A stretch of 64,000 bases of DNA from Intestinimonas butyriciproducens (lineage in GTDB: Bacteria > Bacillota > Clostridia > Oscillospirales > Butyricicoccaceae). Location of the stretch: assembly GCF_016901775.1 (NCBI RefSeq), contig NZ_JACJKW010000015.1, forward strand, positions 18,209-82,208. Direction: 5' to 3'. The position numbers and the translations under genes are program-made. The notes under the pieces are model-generated. The model did no database searches and was not told the origin of the DNA. It saw only the letters and a list, made by a program, of their open reading frames with translations. Shown in pieces: positions 1 to 7,524 of this stretch (position 1 is the first letter of the stretch; every line of letters starts with the position of its first letter).

Positions 1-520
1 GGAACGACAAAGGCGCCAACCGGATCTGTGCAGTCCGGCGGCCATACAGGGGGCTGTCATAAGACAGCGCGTGTTTTTGCATCATTCCAATCAAGGAGCC
101 GCAAAGAATCAGCATCACATTGCTGTCCTTGAGAACCTCGTCCCATGCGTTTTGCAGAATAGACGGGAACGCCGGATTGGACTTAACCAGATAAGGAAAT
201 TCATCAATAATCAGGACTTTCTTTTCCTCCGGCCGGAATTCCGCAATGATATGGAACAAATCCAGCCAGTCGGAAAAGGCTGCACGCTGCAGCAACGGAT
301 TCTGTGTTACCCGGGACACAACACCAGACAGCCGTTTTATGCTTTGTGATTCCACTTCCTCCGTTGCGAGAAAGTAGAATGCCAGCTTACCCTTGATAAA
401 TTCTTTAATCAGCGTTGTTTTTCCTACACGCCGCCTGCCGTAAATCACAACAAAGCTGCTGTCTTTTTGGTATTCCCTTTCAAGAGACTCCAGTTCTCGT
501 TGTCTGCCGATAAACTTCAT
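1..520 (-). CDS. AAA-family ATPase, C-terminal part outside the window
   Basis: The reading frame is open from an ATG at 520 to the window edge (about 173 residues). It starts MKFIGRQRELESLE and then shows a Walker A (GRRRVGKTT, residues about 28-36) and a Walker B-like stretch (KKVLIIDEFPYL, about 97-108), followed by a sensor-like LILCGS. This is the pattern of archaeal-type ATPases of the DUF234-linked family, which often sit in mobile DNA; the C-terminal domain that would confirm this lies beyond base 1. The start is supported by a strong AAAGGAGG-type ribosome site just upstream and a consensus promoter at 568-595. Function in the cell is unknown; the family has been linked to nuclease-like or regulatory roles without a firm reaction. 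Confidence 0.8.
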   Translation of the reverse strand, partial: MKFIGRQRELESLEREYQKDSSFVVIYGRRRVGKTTLIKEFIKGKLAFYFLATEEVESQSIKRLSGVVSRVTQNPLLQRAAFSDWLDLFHIIAEFRPEEKKVLIIDEFPYLVKSNPAFPSILQNAWDEVLKDSNVMLILCGSLIGMMQKHALSYDSPLYGRRTAQIRLAPLSF

Positions 521-533
521 GTTGACGCCTCCT

Positions 534-557
534 TTATCATAATTTATTTTATGATAA
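534..557. promoter_or_regulatory. Palindromic operator-like site
   Basis: Perfect inverted repeat TTATCATAA / TTATGATAA with a 6-base spacer, lying between the -10 box and the ribosome site of the ATPase gene. Its place just downstream of the promoter would suit autoregulation or another repressor. No matching regulator is visible next to it. Confidence 0.5.
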
Positions 558-567
558 TCTATCTTAT

Positions 568-595
568 ATTATACATTTGTTTTGCAAAAAGTCAA
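568..595 (-). promoter_or_regulatory. Sigma-70 type promoter for the ATPase gene
   Basis: On the minus strand TTGACT (595-590), a 16-base spacer, and TATAAT (573-568). It reads directly into the ATPase gene. Confidence 0.75.
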
Positions 596-621
596 GGGCA
601 TTCCTCCCTTGGGAAAGGAGC

Positions 622-755
622 TTAGTGTGAAAGTGAGTAGCCCGCCAGTGTGAGGGCGAAGATACGGCGCACAACTTCGGCAGCTTCCTCGTCTACGAGC
701 CAATGCTCCCGTGTTTCATCCCATAAGTAACCGTAAATCACAGTGCCGGTCAGGT
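622..755 (-). pseudogene. Large serine recombinase, internal fragment
   Basis: The minus strand reads VIYGYLWDETREHWLVDEEA and continues AEVVRRIFALTLAGYS, a stretch typical of the recombinase domain of TnpX-like large serine recombinases. The frame then breaks: the following residues do not match and a stop appears at 622. Both the N-terminal catalytic domain and the zinc-ribbon and coiled-coil C-terminus are absent. The fragment abuts an opposite-strand piece of topoisomerase III, so it is debris from overlapping element insertions. A C-terminal fragment of the same family is found at the other end of the window (63814-64000, plus strand). Confidence 0.8.
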
Positions 756-765
756 GCTTAAACTC

Positions 766-900
766 ATGATCTGCGAGAAGCCCTCGGTGGCACAGAGCGT
801 GGGCAAGGTGTTGGACGCCGTCAAACGGTGCGACGGCTACCTGGAGAGTGGCGGGTATCTTGTGAGCTGGTGTGTCGGCCATCTGGTGGAGCTGGCCTAA
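766..900 (+). pseudogene. topB: DNA topoisomerase III, N-terminal fragment
   Basis: The 44-residue frame reads ICEKPSVAQSVGKVLDAVKR and ends SGGYLVSWCVGHLVELA, the Toprim-containing start of ICE-type topoisomerase III. It stops at a TAA (898-900) exactly where it meets the truncated toxin gene. The remaining ~600 residues, including the catalytic tyrosine, are gone. The piece lies antiparallel between two minus-strand gene remnants. Confidence 0.8.
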
Positions 901-991
901 TGTCATCCAGCAGGCCGATGTCCATGTGACGCTTCATCGCCAGCTTGTAGTCTTTTTTGAACTTTGTTGTCCAAACAATGTCGCGCTTCAT
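901..991 (-). pseudogene. YafQ/RelE-type toxin, 5' fragment
   Basis: From an ATG at 991 the frame reads MKRDIVWTTKFKKDYKLAMK then RHMDIGLLDD, the usual start of YafQ-family mRNA interferases. It then runs into the topoisomerase fragment and loses similarity; a full toxin would be about 90 residues with a C-terminal catalytic His. The ATG overlaps the antitoxin stop by 4 bases, the usual antitoxin-toxin arrangement. The pair is therefore reduced to an antitoxin with a dead toxin. Confidence 0.75.
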
Positions 992-1263
992 CTTTTCAGC
1001 TCCCGGAGGGCTTCTTCCACATCGGAGTAGTGCTTCACGCTGGGATCACGCGCAACCCGTTCTGCCTCCAACATGGCGGCAATGGTTTCCTTGTTGGGCT
1101 GTTCCAGCCTGACTTCAAAGGGAAAGCCACCGGCGCGGAGCGACTGACGCAGAAAGACATTGATCGCTGTGGTAAGGTTTACGCCTAATTCGTTGTAAAG
1201 CGTTTCACACTGCTTTTTGATGTCGCTGTCCATACGGACGCTGAAATTTGTCGTGTTAGCCAT
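988..1263 (-). CDS. RelB/DinJ-family antitoxin
   Basis: 91-residue protein starting MANTTNFSVRMDSDIKKQCE, with the ribbon-helix-helix N-terminus (NFSVRMDSDIKKQ) and the conserved LGVNLTTAINVFLRQSLRAG core of DinJ/RelB antitoxins. The C-terminal tail, rich in charged residues, would neutralise the toxin. The ATG at 1263 was chosen over an upstream in-frame start because it fits the family start and follows a GGGGCTG-like ribosome site. Its toxin partner is truncated directly downstream, so this is an orphan that may still repress its own promoter. Confidence 0.85.
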   Translation of the reverse strand: MANTTNFSVRMDSDIKKQCETLYNELGVNLTTAINVFLRQSLRAGGFPFEVRLEQPNKETIAAMLEAERVARDPSVKHYSDVEEALRELKR

Positions 1264-1301
1264 TGTATCAGCCCCTTTCAAGTTTATTGCACTTATAGTA
1301 T

Positions 1302-1541
1302 ATGCCATTTGCAACGCAAAATCAACTCAATAGCCTTGAAATTCACAAAAAAGAGGGAACCGCCTATGACTACCGTTCACTATCTTGTCACCGTCCACCT
1401 GAATATCCGCCTGCCCCTGCCCTCTTGCAGTCGGAACTGGCAGGCGCGCCCACCGGCCCGGAGCCGGAGGCCCATGCCTGCCAGGGCTGCGGCAACTGCG
1501 GCGGGTGTGGGAAGTGCCAGCATGAAGAAAAGCAAGCCTGA
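1302..1541 (+). CDS. Small cysteine-rich ICE protein, doubtful
   Basis: 79-residue frame ending in a dense cysteine motif (CQGCGNCGGCGKC, near the C-terminus) after a proline-rich stretch. The cysteine spacing looks like a real metal-binding or structural motif rather than chance, and the frame overlaps the start of the next gene by 20 bases, as is common in ICE operons. The start is uncertain: the annotated ATG lies inside the antitoxin promoter region, so an internal start is likely. It could also be an out-of-frame shadow. Confidence 0.4.
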   Translation: MPFATQNQLNSLEIHKKEGTAYDYRSLSCHRPPEYPPAPALLQSELAGAPTGPEPEAHACQGCGNCGGCGKCQHEEKQA

Positions 1542-1920
1542 ACCCGTCCCCGTCATGGACTACCGCCAGTACCGCAGGGCGCGGCGGCTGGTACATGAGT
1601 GCTGCAACTATGACGGCGGCAACTGTATCGCGCTGGACGATGGGGAGGAATGTGTCTGCGTCCAGTCCATTTCCTACTCCCTGTTGTGCCGGTGGTTCCG
1701 GGCGGCGGTGCTGCCGCTGGACAGAGAACTGGAAACGGCCCTGTTCCACCGCCTGGACGCCAAGCGGTGCGCCGTCTGCGGGGCGCTGTTCACCCCCGGC
1801 TCCAACCGGGCCAAATACTGCCCGGAATGTGCCGGGCGCATGAAGCGTATCAAGGCCGCCCAGCGCAAGCGCAAACAGAGGGCTAAGTGTCACGCTTTAG
1901 GGGCCGAAAACCCCTTGTAA
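1522..1920 (+). CDS. Cysteine-rich VLP-type ICE protein
   Basis: 132-residue protein from ATG 1522 (MKKSKPEPVPVMDYRQYRRA). It contains CCNYDGGNCIALDDGEECVC early on, and a C-terminal zinc-ribbon-like CAVCGALFTPGSNRAKYC with CPEC, followed by a basic tail (KRIKAAQRKRKQRAK). This matches the family known as cysteine-rich VLP proteins that precede replication genes in Firmicutes ICEs. A longer frame starts at 1309 but its N-terminus is low-complexity and unlike the family. The role is unknown; nucleic-acid binding is inferred from the Cys clusters and basic tail. Confidence 0.75.
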   Translation: MKKSKPEPVPVMDYRQYRRARRLVHECCNYDGGNCIALDDGEECVCVQSISYSLLCRWFRAAVLPLDRELETALFHRLDAKRCAVCGALFTPGSNRAKYCPECAGRMKRIKAAQRKRKQRAKCHALGAENPL

Positions 1921-2033
1921 ATCAAGGACTTTTTCGAGGGTGTCGGCGGGGGCCTGATAGATTTATCCTCTGACCCCCAAAACGGCCCTCTAAATGCGTA
2001 CAGAAGCCCAAAACGAACCCCAAGGAGGAACCC

Positions 2034-2768
2034 ATGTCAGACAATCGAAAATATTACTACCTGAAACTCAAAGAAAACTATTTTGACGATGACTCCATCG
2101 TGCTGCTGGAAAGTATGCAGGACGGTGTTCTGTACTCCAACATCCTGCTCAAGCTGTATCTGAAATCCCTGAAACACGGCGGGCGGCTCCAGCTTGACGA
2201 GAATATCCCCTACACGGCGCAGATGATCGCCACCATCACCCGCCAGCAGATTGGCACTGTGGAGAGGGCCTTGCAAATCTTCCTGAAGCTGGGCCTTGTA
2301 GAAGTGCTGGACAGCGGCACTTTTTACATGAGCAATATCGAGCTGCTGATCGGCCAGTCCTCCACCGAGGCCGAGCGAAAGCGGGCGGCGAGGCTCCAAA
2401 ACAAGGCTCTTTCCGCGCCCCGGACAAACGGCGGACATTTGTCCGACATTCGTCCACCAGAGATAGAGATAGAGTTAGAGAAAGAGATAGAGATAAAGAG
2501 AGAGATAGAGAAGGGACGCCCCGCCCGCGCCTATGGCCGTTACCAGAATGTTTTTCTGACGGACGAGGAACTGGCAGACCTGCAGGCCAGCTTTCCCACG
2601 GTATGGGGCCAGTACATCGAAAAGCTGTCCGAGTACATGGCTTCTACCGGCAAGCGGTATCAGAGCCATGCCGCCACCATCCGGCGCTGGGCCAGCGAGG
2701 ACGCCAAGAAAGCAGCCCCGCCCTCTCGCAACCGGGATTACAGCGTAAAGGAGGATGAAACCGTATGA
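2034..2768 (+). CDS. Phage replisome organizer / DnaD-like replication initiator
   Basis: 244 residues. The N-terminal ~115 residues (KYYYLKLKENYFDDDSIVLL to FYMSNIELLIGQSSTEAERK) are the winged-helix replisome-organizer domain found in phages and ICEs. A repetitive acidic-basic linker (EIEIELEKEIEIKREIEK, about 143-160) follows, then a helical C-terminal domain. It is preceded by a good AAGGAGG-like site and its stop overlaps the helicase-loader start by 4 bases. By analogy it binds the element's origin and hands over to the downstream loader for replication. Confidence 0.85.
   Translation: MSDNRKYYYLKLKENYFDDDSIVLLESMQDGVLYSNILLKLYLKSLKHGGRLQLDENIPYTAQMIATITRQQIGTVERALQIFLKLGLVEVLDSGTFYMSNIELLIGQSSTEAERKRAARLQNKALSAPRTNGGHLSDIRPPEIEIELEKEIEIKREIEKGRPARAYGRYQNVFLTDEELADLQASFPTVWGQYIEKLSEYMASTGKRYQSHAATIRRWASEDAKKAAPPSRNRDYSVKEDETV
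2459..2512 (+). repeat. GAGATA-type hexanucleotide microsatellite in coding sequence
   Basis: A purine-only tract of imperfect AGAGAT/GAGAAA units encoding alternating Glu/Ile/Lys in the linker of the replication initiator. The unit is six bases, so slippage by whole units changes linker length without shifting the frame. Confidence 0.7.
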
Positions 2769-3628
2769 TTGAGATTACCGCAGAAATCCGGGCGCTGATC
2801 GACAAGGCAGCCGCCGGTGTAGAACTGGCCGGGGACGAGTACATAGACCCGGCAGACGGCCTCATTCACTGTAAGAAGTGCGGCGGCCAGAGGCAGACCG
2901 TTGTGCCATGCTTTGGGAAACCGGGCTACTTCATGCCCCGCTGTATCTGCCAGTGCCAGCGGGAGGCCGAGGAACAGCGCAAGGCCGCCGAGGAACGGCA
3001 GCGCCGCATGGAGCGTATCAAGCGCCGGAAGGCTCAGGGCCTGCAAGACCGCTATCTGTACGACTACACCTTCGCCAACGACAACGGCCAAAATCCCCTG
3101 ATGGACAAGGCCCGCGCCTATGTGGAGAACTGGAAGGAGGCTTATAAGAACAACACCGGCCTGCTGCTGTTTGGGGATGTGGGAACCGGCAAATCCTTTT
3201 TCGCCGGTTGTATCGCTAACGCCCTGCTTGACCGGGATGTGCCGGTGCTGATGACGAACTTTCCCACCATTCTGAACCGCCTGACAGGGATGTTCTCCGA
3301 GGACAGGGCAGACTTTATCGCCAGCTTTGACGAGTACGACCTGCTTATCATTGACGATTTGGGTGTGGAGCGCAGCACCGAGTATGCGATGGAGCAGATG
3401 TTTTTCGTCATTGACAGCCGCTACCGCAGCCGCAGGCCCATGATCATCACCACCAACCTGAAACTGGCCGAACTCAAGAACCCGCCTGACCTGGCCCACG
3501 CCCGTATCTATGACCGTATCCTGGAGCGGTGCGCCCCGATCCTCTTTGCCGGAAAGAACTTCCGGGAGGAAAACGCCGGGGCCACCAAACAGGCGGCAAA
3601 AGACATTGTGAACCGTAAGAGCGACTGA
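2765..3628 (+). CDS. DnaC/IstB-like helicase loader ATPase
   Basis: 287 residues. An N-terminal four-cysteine cluster (CKKCGG near residue 38, then CICQCQ near 60) suggests a zinc-binding element, followed by a charged coil. The AAA+ core has Walker A (LLLFGDVGTGKSFFAGCIAN, about 133-152), Walker B (LLIIDDLGVE, about 195-204) and a sensor region (PMIITTNLKLAEL). This is the standard ICE/phage DnaC-like loader, here to place replicative helicase on the origin selected by the upstream organizer. ATGA overlap with that gene indicates translational coupling. Confidence 0.9.
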   Translation: MIEITAEIRALIDKAAAGVELAGDEYIDPADGLIHCKKCGGQRQTVVPCFGKPGYFMPRCICQCQREAEEQRKAAEERQRRMERIKRRKAQGLQDRYLYDYTFANDNGQNPLMDKARAYVENWKEAYKNNTGLLLFGDVGTGKSFFAGCIANALLDRDVPVLMTNFPTILNRLTGMFSEDRADFIASFDEYDLLIIDDLGVERSTEYAMEQMFFVIDSRYRSRRPMIITTNLKLAELKNPPDLAHARIYDRILERCAPILFAGKNFREENAGATKQAAKDIVNRKSD

Positions 3629-3672
3629 TTGTTTTGCCGGACGGCGCAGCCCCGCCCGGAGAAAGGAGCGCC

Positions 3673-3864
3673 ATGAACGAAGAAACCCGTACCATGCAGA
3701 CCGCAGGCACCACCCCCGCCAGAGCGCCGGAGGACGCCCCCGCGCTGGTAAAGAAAATCGGCAAGACCACCTACAAGGTGCGCGTCCATTTCAGCAATAC
3801 CAGCACCGAAACCATGAGCGACAAAATCAAGCGTATGCTCAAAAACGAGATACAGCAGATGTAA
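3673..3864 (+). CDS. TnpW-like transposon protein
   Basis: 63-residue protein from ATG 3673 with a GAAAGGAG ribosome site. The C-terminal half (KKIGKTTYKVRVHFSNTS, then ETMSDKIKRMLKNEI) is the conserved core of TnpW-family proteins of Tn4451/Tn1549-type elements. A longer frame starts at 3634 but lacks a ribosome site. Function unknown; it closes the replication operon and is followed by a terminator. Confidence 0.75.
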   Translation: MNEETRTMQTAGTTPARAPEDAPALVKKIGKTTYKVRVHFSNTSTETMSDKIKRMLKNEIQQM

Positions 3865-3872
3865 AACACAGC

Positions 3873-3907
3873 GGGCCGGAAACCTTCAAACAGGCTTCCG
3901 GCCCTTT
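3873..3907 (+). terminator. Rho-independent terminator after tnpW-like gene
   Basis: Perfect 9-bp stem GGGCCGGAA / TTCCGGCCC (3873-3881 and 3896-3904) followed by TTT. It closes the replication operon and separates it from the convergent PIN/AbrB pair. Confidence 0.7.
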
Positions 3908-3933
3908 CCATGCCAGGAGAAAAGCCGCAGAGG

Positions 3934-4332
3934 TCAATCCTCCACGCCTTCGCTTTCGAGAAACTGTGCGACGGTCATGCACTTTGGATGTTCCATATCC
4001 AGACTTAAAAAGTCTTTATCGCCGGTGAGGATAATATCCACATCCGACACAATGGCCGCGTTTAAGATCGGCTGGTCTTTTGCGTCGCGTATCAGCTTTT
4101 CCGCATGGTCTACCGCAGGAATTAACTCATAGGACATCTCTGCCAGCAGCACTTCGGCATCCGGGAGATACTTTGGCGCTTTCCGTCCGAGAATATCCCG
4201 CAGCTCCGCGATGTTGCGGTCACACAGGACAATTTCGTGATTGTCTGCGATGTAGAGCAACGCCCGCGCCGGTTTGGAACGGGGAAAGACCAATGCGGAA
4301 AACAGAATGTTTGTGTCTACCAATATCCGCAT
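3934..4332 (-). CDS. PIN-domain toxin (VapC-like ribonuclease)
   Basis: 132 residues from ATG 4332: MRILVDTNILFSALVFPRSK. The first Asp (LVDTN), a mid-protein acidic residue (ELRDIL) and the late acidic cluster (DVDIILTGDKDFL) are the PIN nuclease active-site pattern, characteristic of the putative PIN-family toxin group. The start lies one base after the antitoxin stop, so the pair is co-translated. A start at 4350 is also in frame but would overlap the antitoxin by 17 bases. Predicted to cleave RNA when the AbrB-type partner is lost. Confidence 0.85.
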   Translation of the reverse strand: MRILVDTNILFSALVFPRSKPARALLYIADNHEIVLCDRNIAELRDILGRKAPKYLPDAEVLLAEMSYELIPAVDHAEKLIRDAKDQPILNAAIVSDVDIILTGDKDFLSLDMEHPKCMTVAQFLESEGVED

Positions 4333-4333
4333 T

Positions 4334-4591
4334 TTACCGTCCCTTTCCATAACGCGCTTCGTCTACAAGCGCCTGAATATCATCCTCGCTGGATACGCCC
4401 AGTGCATCAGCAGCCCCGGCAAAGGCGGCCTGTGCTTTTCGGATGGCCGCAGCGGAGGCGTTGCTGACAACGATCTCTCCATTCTGCTTTTGGAGGAACA
4501 GGATTTTATCGCCGGATTTCAGCCCAAGCTGCCGCCTGATTTCTACCGGCACAGTGATTTGACCATTTGCAGAGATTTTCGCCAAATTCAT
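4334..4591 (-). CDS. AbrB/SpoVT-type antitoxin
   Basis: 85 residues from ATG 4591 with a GAAAGGG ribosome site. The N-terminus (MNLAKISANGQITVPVEIRR, then QLGLKSGDKILFL) is a swapped-hairpin AbrB DNA-binding domain; the C-terminal ~40 residues should bind the PIN toxin. An in-frame GTG at 4600 is a possible alternative start. The promoter at 4645-4673 feeds both genes, and the antitoxin domain type implies autoregulation there. Confidence 0.85.
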   Translation of the reverse strand: MNLAKISANGQITVPVEIRRQLGLKSGDKILFLQKQNGEIVVSNASAAAIRKAQAAFAGAADALGVSSEDDIQALVDEARYGKGR

Positions 4592-4644
4592 ACAAGTCAC
4601 CCTTTCTATTCTTTAGAACTCAAGTTTTCTTTATCTCTGCTTAT

Positions 4645-4673
4645 ATTATATCCCATGCGCTGGGGAAAGTAAA
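4645..4673 (-). promoter_or_regulatory. Promoter of the AbrB-PIN operon
   Basis: Minus strand TTTACT (4673-4668), 17-base spacer, TATAAT (4650-4645). An AACTC...AAGTT-like partial inverted repeat lies just downstream (about 4613-4630) and may be the AbrB operator. Confidence 0.65.
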
Positions 4674-4739
4674 CACGTCCGGGCAAAAAAGAGGCGCTTG
4701 TTTGTGACTTTTTCGTGAATTTGATTAAAAAGTCCTTGA

Positions 4740-5624
4740 CAACTCGTTTCGGGAAAGACAGCCAAAAGCATCATTGTCAGCGCTGCTGTACGGCTGGCAG
4801 CTTTCAACTTGCCCCAGATTGCCCGCATGACCAGCCGGGACGAGCTGGATCTGGGCAGCCTGGGTGAGCGGAAACGGGCGATTTTCTGTGTGATCCCGGA
4901 CAACGACGCCAGTATGAATTACCTGGTGGGGATGCTTTATACCCAGGCATTCCAGGAGCTTTATTATCGGGCGGACAATTTGCATGACGGCGCTCTGCCG
5001 GTGCCGGTGCGGTGCATCCAGGATGAATGGGCCAATGTGGCCCAGCCGGACAGCTATCCCAAGATCCTGGCCACCTGCCGCAGCCGGAGGATTTTCCTCA
5101 ATATCATCGTCCAGAACATTGCCAGCATCAAGGCACAGTACAAGGACGAGTGGGAGGGGATCATGGGCAACTGTGATGTGCTGCTCTATTTGGGCGGCAA
5201 CGAACAAAGCACTCATGAATACATTTCCAAGCTGCTGGGCAAGGAGACACTGGACACACGCACCTACGGAACCACCCGTGGTCGCAGCGGAAGCAGCTCT
5301 ACCAATTATCAGAATACAGGACGAGAGCTGCTGACATCCGACGAAGTGCGGATGCTGGATGATAACGATGCTCTGCTTTTCATCCGTGGCGAACGCCCCA
5401 TAAAGGATAAGAAGTATGACATTATGAAGCATCCCAACATCAAAAAAAGCCGCGACGGCGGCGCACCCGCTTATGTGCATAAGCGGGAAGTACCTGATTA
5501 TCGTTTGCCTGATCTGCCTTATGGAGAGGAAGATCTGGACTATATTACGATCCTGGATGATCCCGATGAGGAAGAGGATTTCTTCCAGGGAGAAAACAAG
5601 GAGGAAGGGTACGATGAAGAATGA
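4740..5624 (+). pseudogene. VirD4/TraG-type coupling protein, 5'-truncated
   Basis: The frame is open from about 4740 and reads TAKSIIVSAAVRLAAFN before LPQIARMTSRDELDLGSLGE. It continues with RAIFCVIPDNDASMNYLVGM and a C-terminal acidic tail. This is the C-terminal half of the ICE-type T4SS coupling ATPase. The N-terminal transmembrane helices and Walker A are missing; upstream sequence (4690-4740) is unrelated, so the gene was cut by a deletion or insertion next to the AbrB-PIN promoter. The remainder cannot couple DNA to the secretion channel. The 3' end overlaps the next gene by 11 bases, the original operon arrangement. Confidence 0.85.
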
Positions 5625-5970
5625 AAAAGCAGTGTCCGCTGAACGCCAGGAAGAGCTGGTTCGGTGGGAAAGAAGATGCCGGAAGATCCAGCATGGGCTG
5701 CGGATCGCCATGATGGCGATGGTGCTGTTCATCGGTGTGATGACCATGGCCTTTGCCGATCCCCTGACCCCCATTACCAAGTTGTCCGAGTTTATCGGCA
5801 ACGCCATCAAGGCCATCGGTATGATCATCCTGTTGTTCGGCGTGGTGCAGGTGGGCCTGTCTGTCAAGAGCCATGATGCCACCCAGCGGTCTCAGGGTTT
5901 CCTGACCTTCCTGGGTGGTGTGATCATTGCCTTTGCCCAGGATATCCTGGCCATGGTGACTGGTGGATGA
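5614..5970 (+). CDS. Maff2-family ICE membrane protein (VirB2/TrbC-like position)
   Basis: 118 residues from ATG 5614 with an AAGGAGGAAGGG ribosome site. After a charged N-terminus there are two hydrophobic helices (IAMMAMVLFIGVMTMAF, about 37-53, and AIKAIGMIILLFGVVQVGLS, about 70-89) and a third weaker one near the C-terminus (FLTFLGGVIIAFAQDILAMV). The family is always found between VirD4 and the TrbL/VirB6-like gene in Tn1549-like ICEs and likely contributes to the mating channel. A longer in-frame extension to 5473 overlaps the coupling protein and is not supported. Confidence 0.8.
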   Translation: MKNEKAVSAERQEELVRWERRCRKIQHGLRIAMMAMVLFIGVMTMAFADPLTPITKLSEFIGNAIKAIGMIILLFGVVQVGLSVKSHDATQRSQGFLTFLGGVIIAFAQDILAMVTGG

Positions 5971-6042
5971 TCTTATGGCACATAAGCAAAATAAGCGGGG
6001 GAGGGGCCAGGAGCCCTTCCCCCAGGGAAAGGAAGTGACGCT

Positions 6043-6873
6043 ATGACTTGGACGGCAGAACTTTTGCAGGATTCCCTGAATCGGTGGAACACCACCATGG
6101 AGACCATCTGGGAACTGCTGCTGCAATCGCCGCAAACCTTTAAAGGTGGTTCCATATGGATAACCATCGTCAATATCAATGGAGCAATGAAAGCCGCTGG
6201 CTATGCCCTTCTGGTGCTCTTCTTTTTGATCGGCGTGGCCCAGAGCACCATCAACTTCCGGGACTTTCAGCGTCCGGAGTATGCCATCAAACATTTTCTG
6301 CATTTTTTATTGGCAAAAGTGGCCATCACTTACGGCCTTCAGCTGATGCAGACTATCTTTTCCATAGGTGCCGGGATTGCCAGTACGGCCATGAGCAGCC
6401 TGGGCGGCGTGGAAAATACCAAGGTATCACTGCCTGCGGAAATCATTGAAGCCACCGATAAGATGAAATTCCTGGAGAGCATCCCCATGTGGGCACTGGC
6501 TCTGCTGGGCAGCCTGGGGATCGTGTTGATTTCCTTCGGACTGATCCTGGTGATTTACGGGAGATTTTTCAAAATCTATATGTATACTGCTGTTGCGCCG
6601 CTGGCCTTGGCCACCTTCGGCGGCACCGGAACCAGTTCCATGGGAAAATCTTTTCTCCGCTCTTATGCGGCCCTCTGTGTCCAAGGGGTGGTGATCGTGC
6701 TATGTTGTATCATCTTTTCCGCCTTTGCTTCATCCGGATCGCCAGCGATTGTGGATGGCAGCGCCATGATGAAGGTGTGGAATTACCTTCAAGAGACTTT
6801 CTTCAATATGGCGCTGCTGATCATTATGATCTTCGGGGCCAACAGCGTGGTGAAGGAAATGTTCGGCCTGTAA
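6043..6873 (+). CDS. TrbL/VirB6-like conjugal transfer membrane protein
   Basis: 276 residues with at least five hydrophobic segments (around residues 50-70, 85-110, 145-175, 180-200, 215-235, 250-270). It includes IYGRFFKIYMYTAVAPLALA and ends IMIFGANSVVKEMFGL, typical of the polytopic channel protein of Firmicutes T4SS. It appears full length and is preceded by a GGGAAAGGAAGTG ribosome site. Without intact VirD4 and VirB4 here, it can work only if complementary genes exist elsewhere. Confidence 0.85.
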   Translation: MTWTAELLQDSLNRWNTTMETIWELLLQSPQTFKGGSIWITIVNINGAMKAAGYALLVLFFLIGVAQSTINFRDFQRPEYAIKHFLHFLLAKVAITYGLQLMQTIFSIGAGIASTAMSSLGGVENTKVSLPAEIIEATDKMKFLESIPMWALALLGSLGIVLISFGLILVIYGRFFKIYMYTAVAPLALATFGGTGTSSMGKSFLRSYAALCVQGVVIVLCCIIFSAFASSGSPAIVDGSAMMKVWNYLQETFFNMALLIIMIFGANSVVKEMFGL

Positions 6874-6889
6874 AGAAGGGGGAAAGTGC

Positions 6890-7297
6890 ATGGCCATTGA
6901 GATTAAGATCAACAAAGAAATCAACAACTACAAAGAAAATATCTTTTTCGGCCTGACACTGCGTCAGTTTGTGTGTTCAGCCGCAGCAGTGGCAATCGCT
7001 GTGGGGGCTTATTTCGTATGCGTTCCTATTTTAGGGGAGGAAGCTGTGAGCTGGATCTGCATCCTGTGTGCAGTGCCCATGGGCGCTGCTGGTTTTATTG
7101 AGTATAACGGAATGCACCTGGAACAGCTCCTGTAGACTATCTGTAAAACGCAGCTGCTGTGTGCCGGAAAACGGGTATGGCGGGCACAAAACTATTATTT
7201 TGATGCTTTCGCTATGGTGATAAAGGAAGAAGAACAGGCTAACCGAAAAAGGAAAAAGCCGAAAAAGAAAAAAGACAGTGAGACAGGGGGAATTTGA
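6890..7297 (+). pseudogene. PrgI-family transfer protein with internal amber codon
   Basis: Starts MAIEIKINKEINNYKENIFF and has the two-helix PrgI domain (FVCSAAAVAIAVGAYFVCV, then WICILCAVPMGAAGFIEYNG). A TAG at 7133-7135 stops translation at 81 residues, but the same frame stays open to a TGA at 7295-7297 and reads KTQLLCAGKRVWRAQNYYFD and EEEQANRKRKKPKKKKD, the normal C-terminal part of the family. The TGA overlaps the VirB4 ATG as expected. So a single nonsense codon, at a place where family members tend to have Trp, breaks an otherwise complete 135-codon gene. Confidence 0.8.
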
Positions 7298-7524
7298 TGG
7301 CAGTGCAATTCAGCTTGCCTTGGATCAAGCCTGATCCGGAGAGGGATGGCTTTCAGGTACCGAAAAGTGCCCAGCAGAGCATCCCGATCAAGCGGATCTA
7401 CAAAGATGGAATTTTCCAGGTGGCAGGCAAGTTTTCAAAAACATGGAGGTTTTCCGATATCAATTATGCGGTGGCATCTATGGAGCGGCAGCAGCAAATG
7501 CTTCTGGCTTGGTGTAACCGATGA
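7297..7524 (+). pseudogene. VirB4-like ATPase, N-terminal stub
   Basis: Begins MAVQFSLPWIKPDPERDGFQ and reaches KTWRFSDINYAVAS, the conserved first ~60 residues of ICE VirB4/TraE ATPases. The sequence then diverges (MERQQQMLLAWCNR) and stops. About 700 residues including Walker A and B are missing; an RloB-like 3' fragment follows in another frame. The transfer ATPase is therefore destroyed. Confidence 0.8.
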
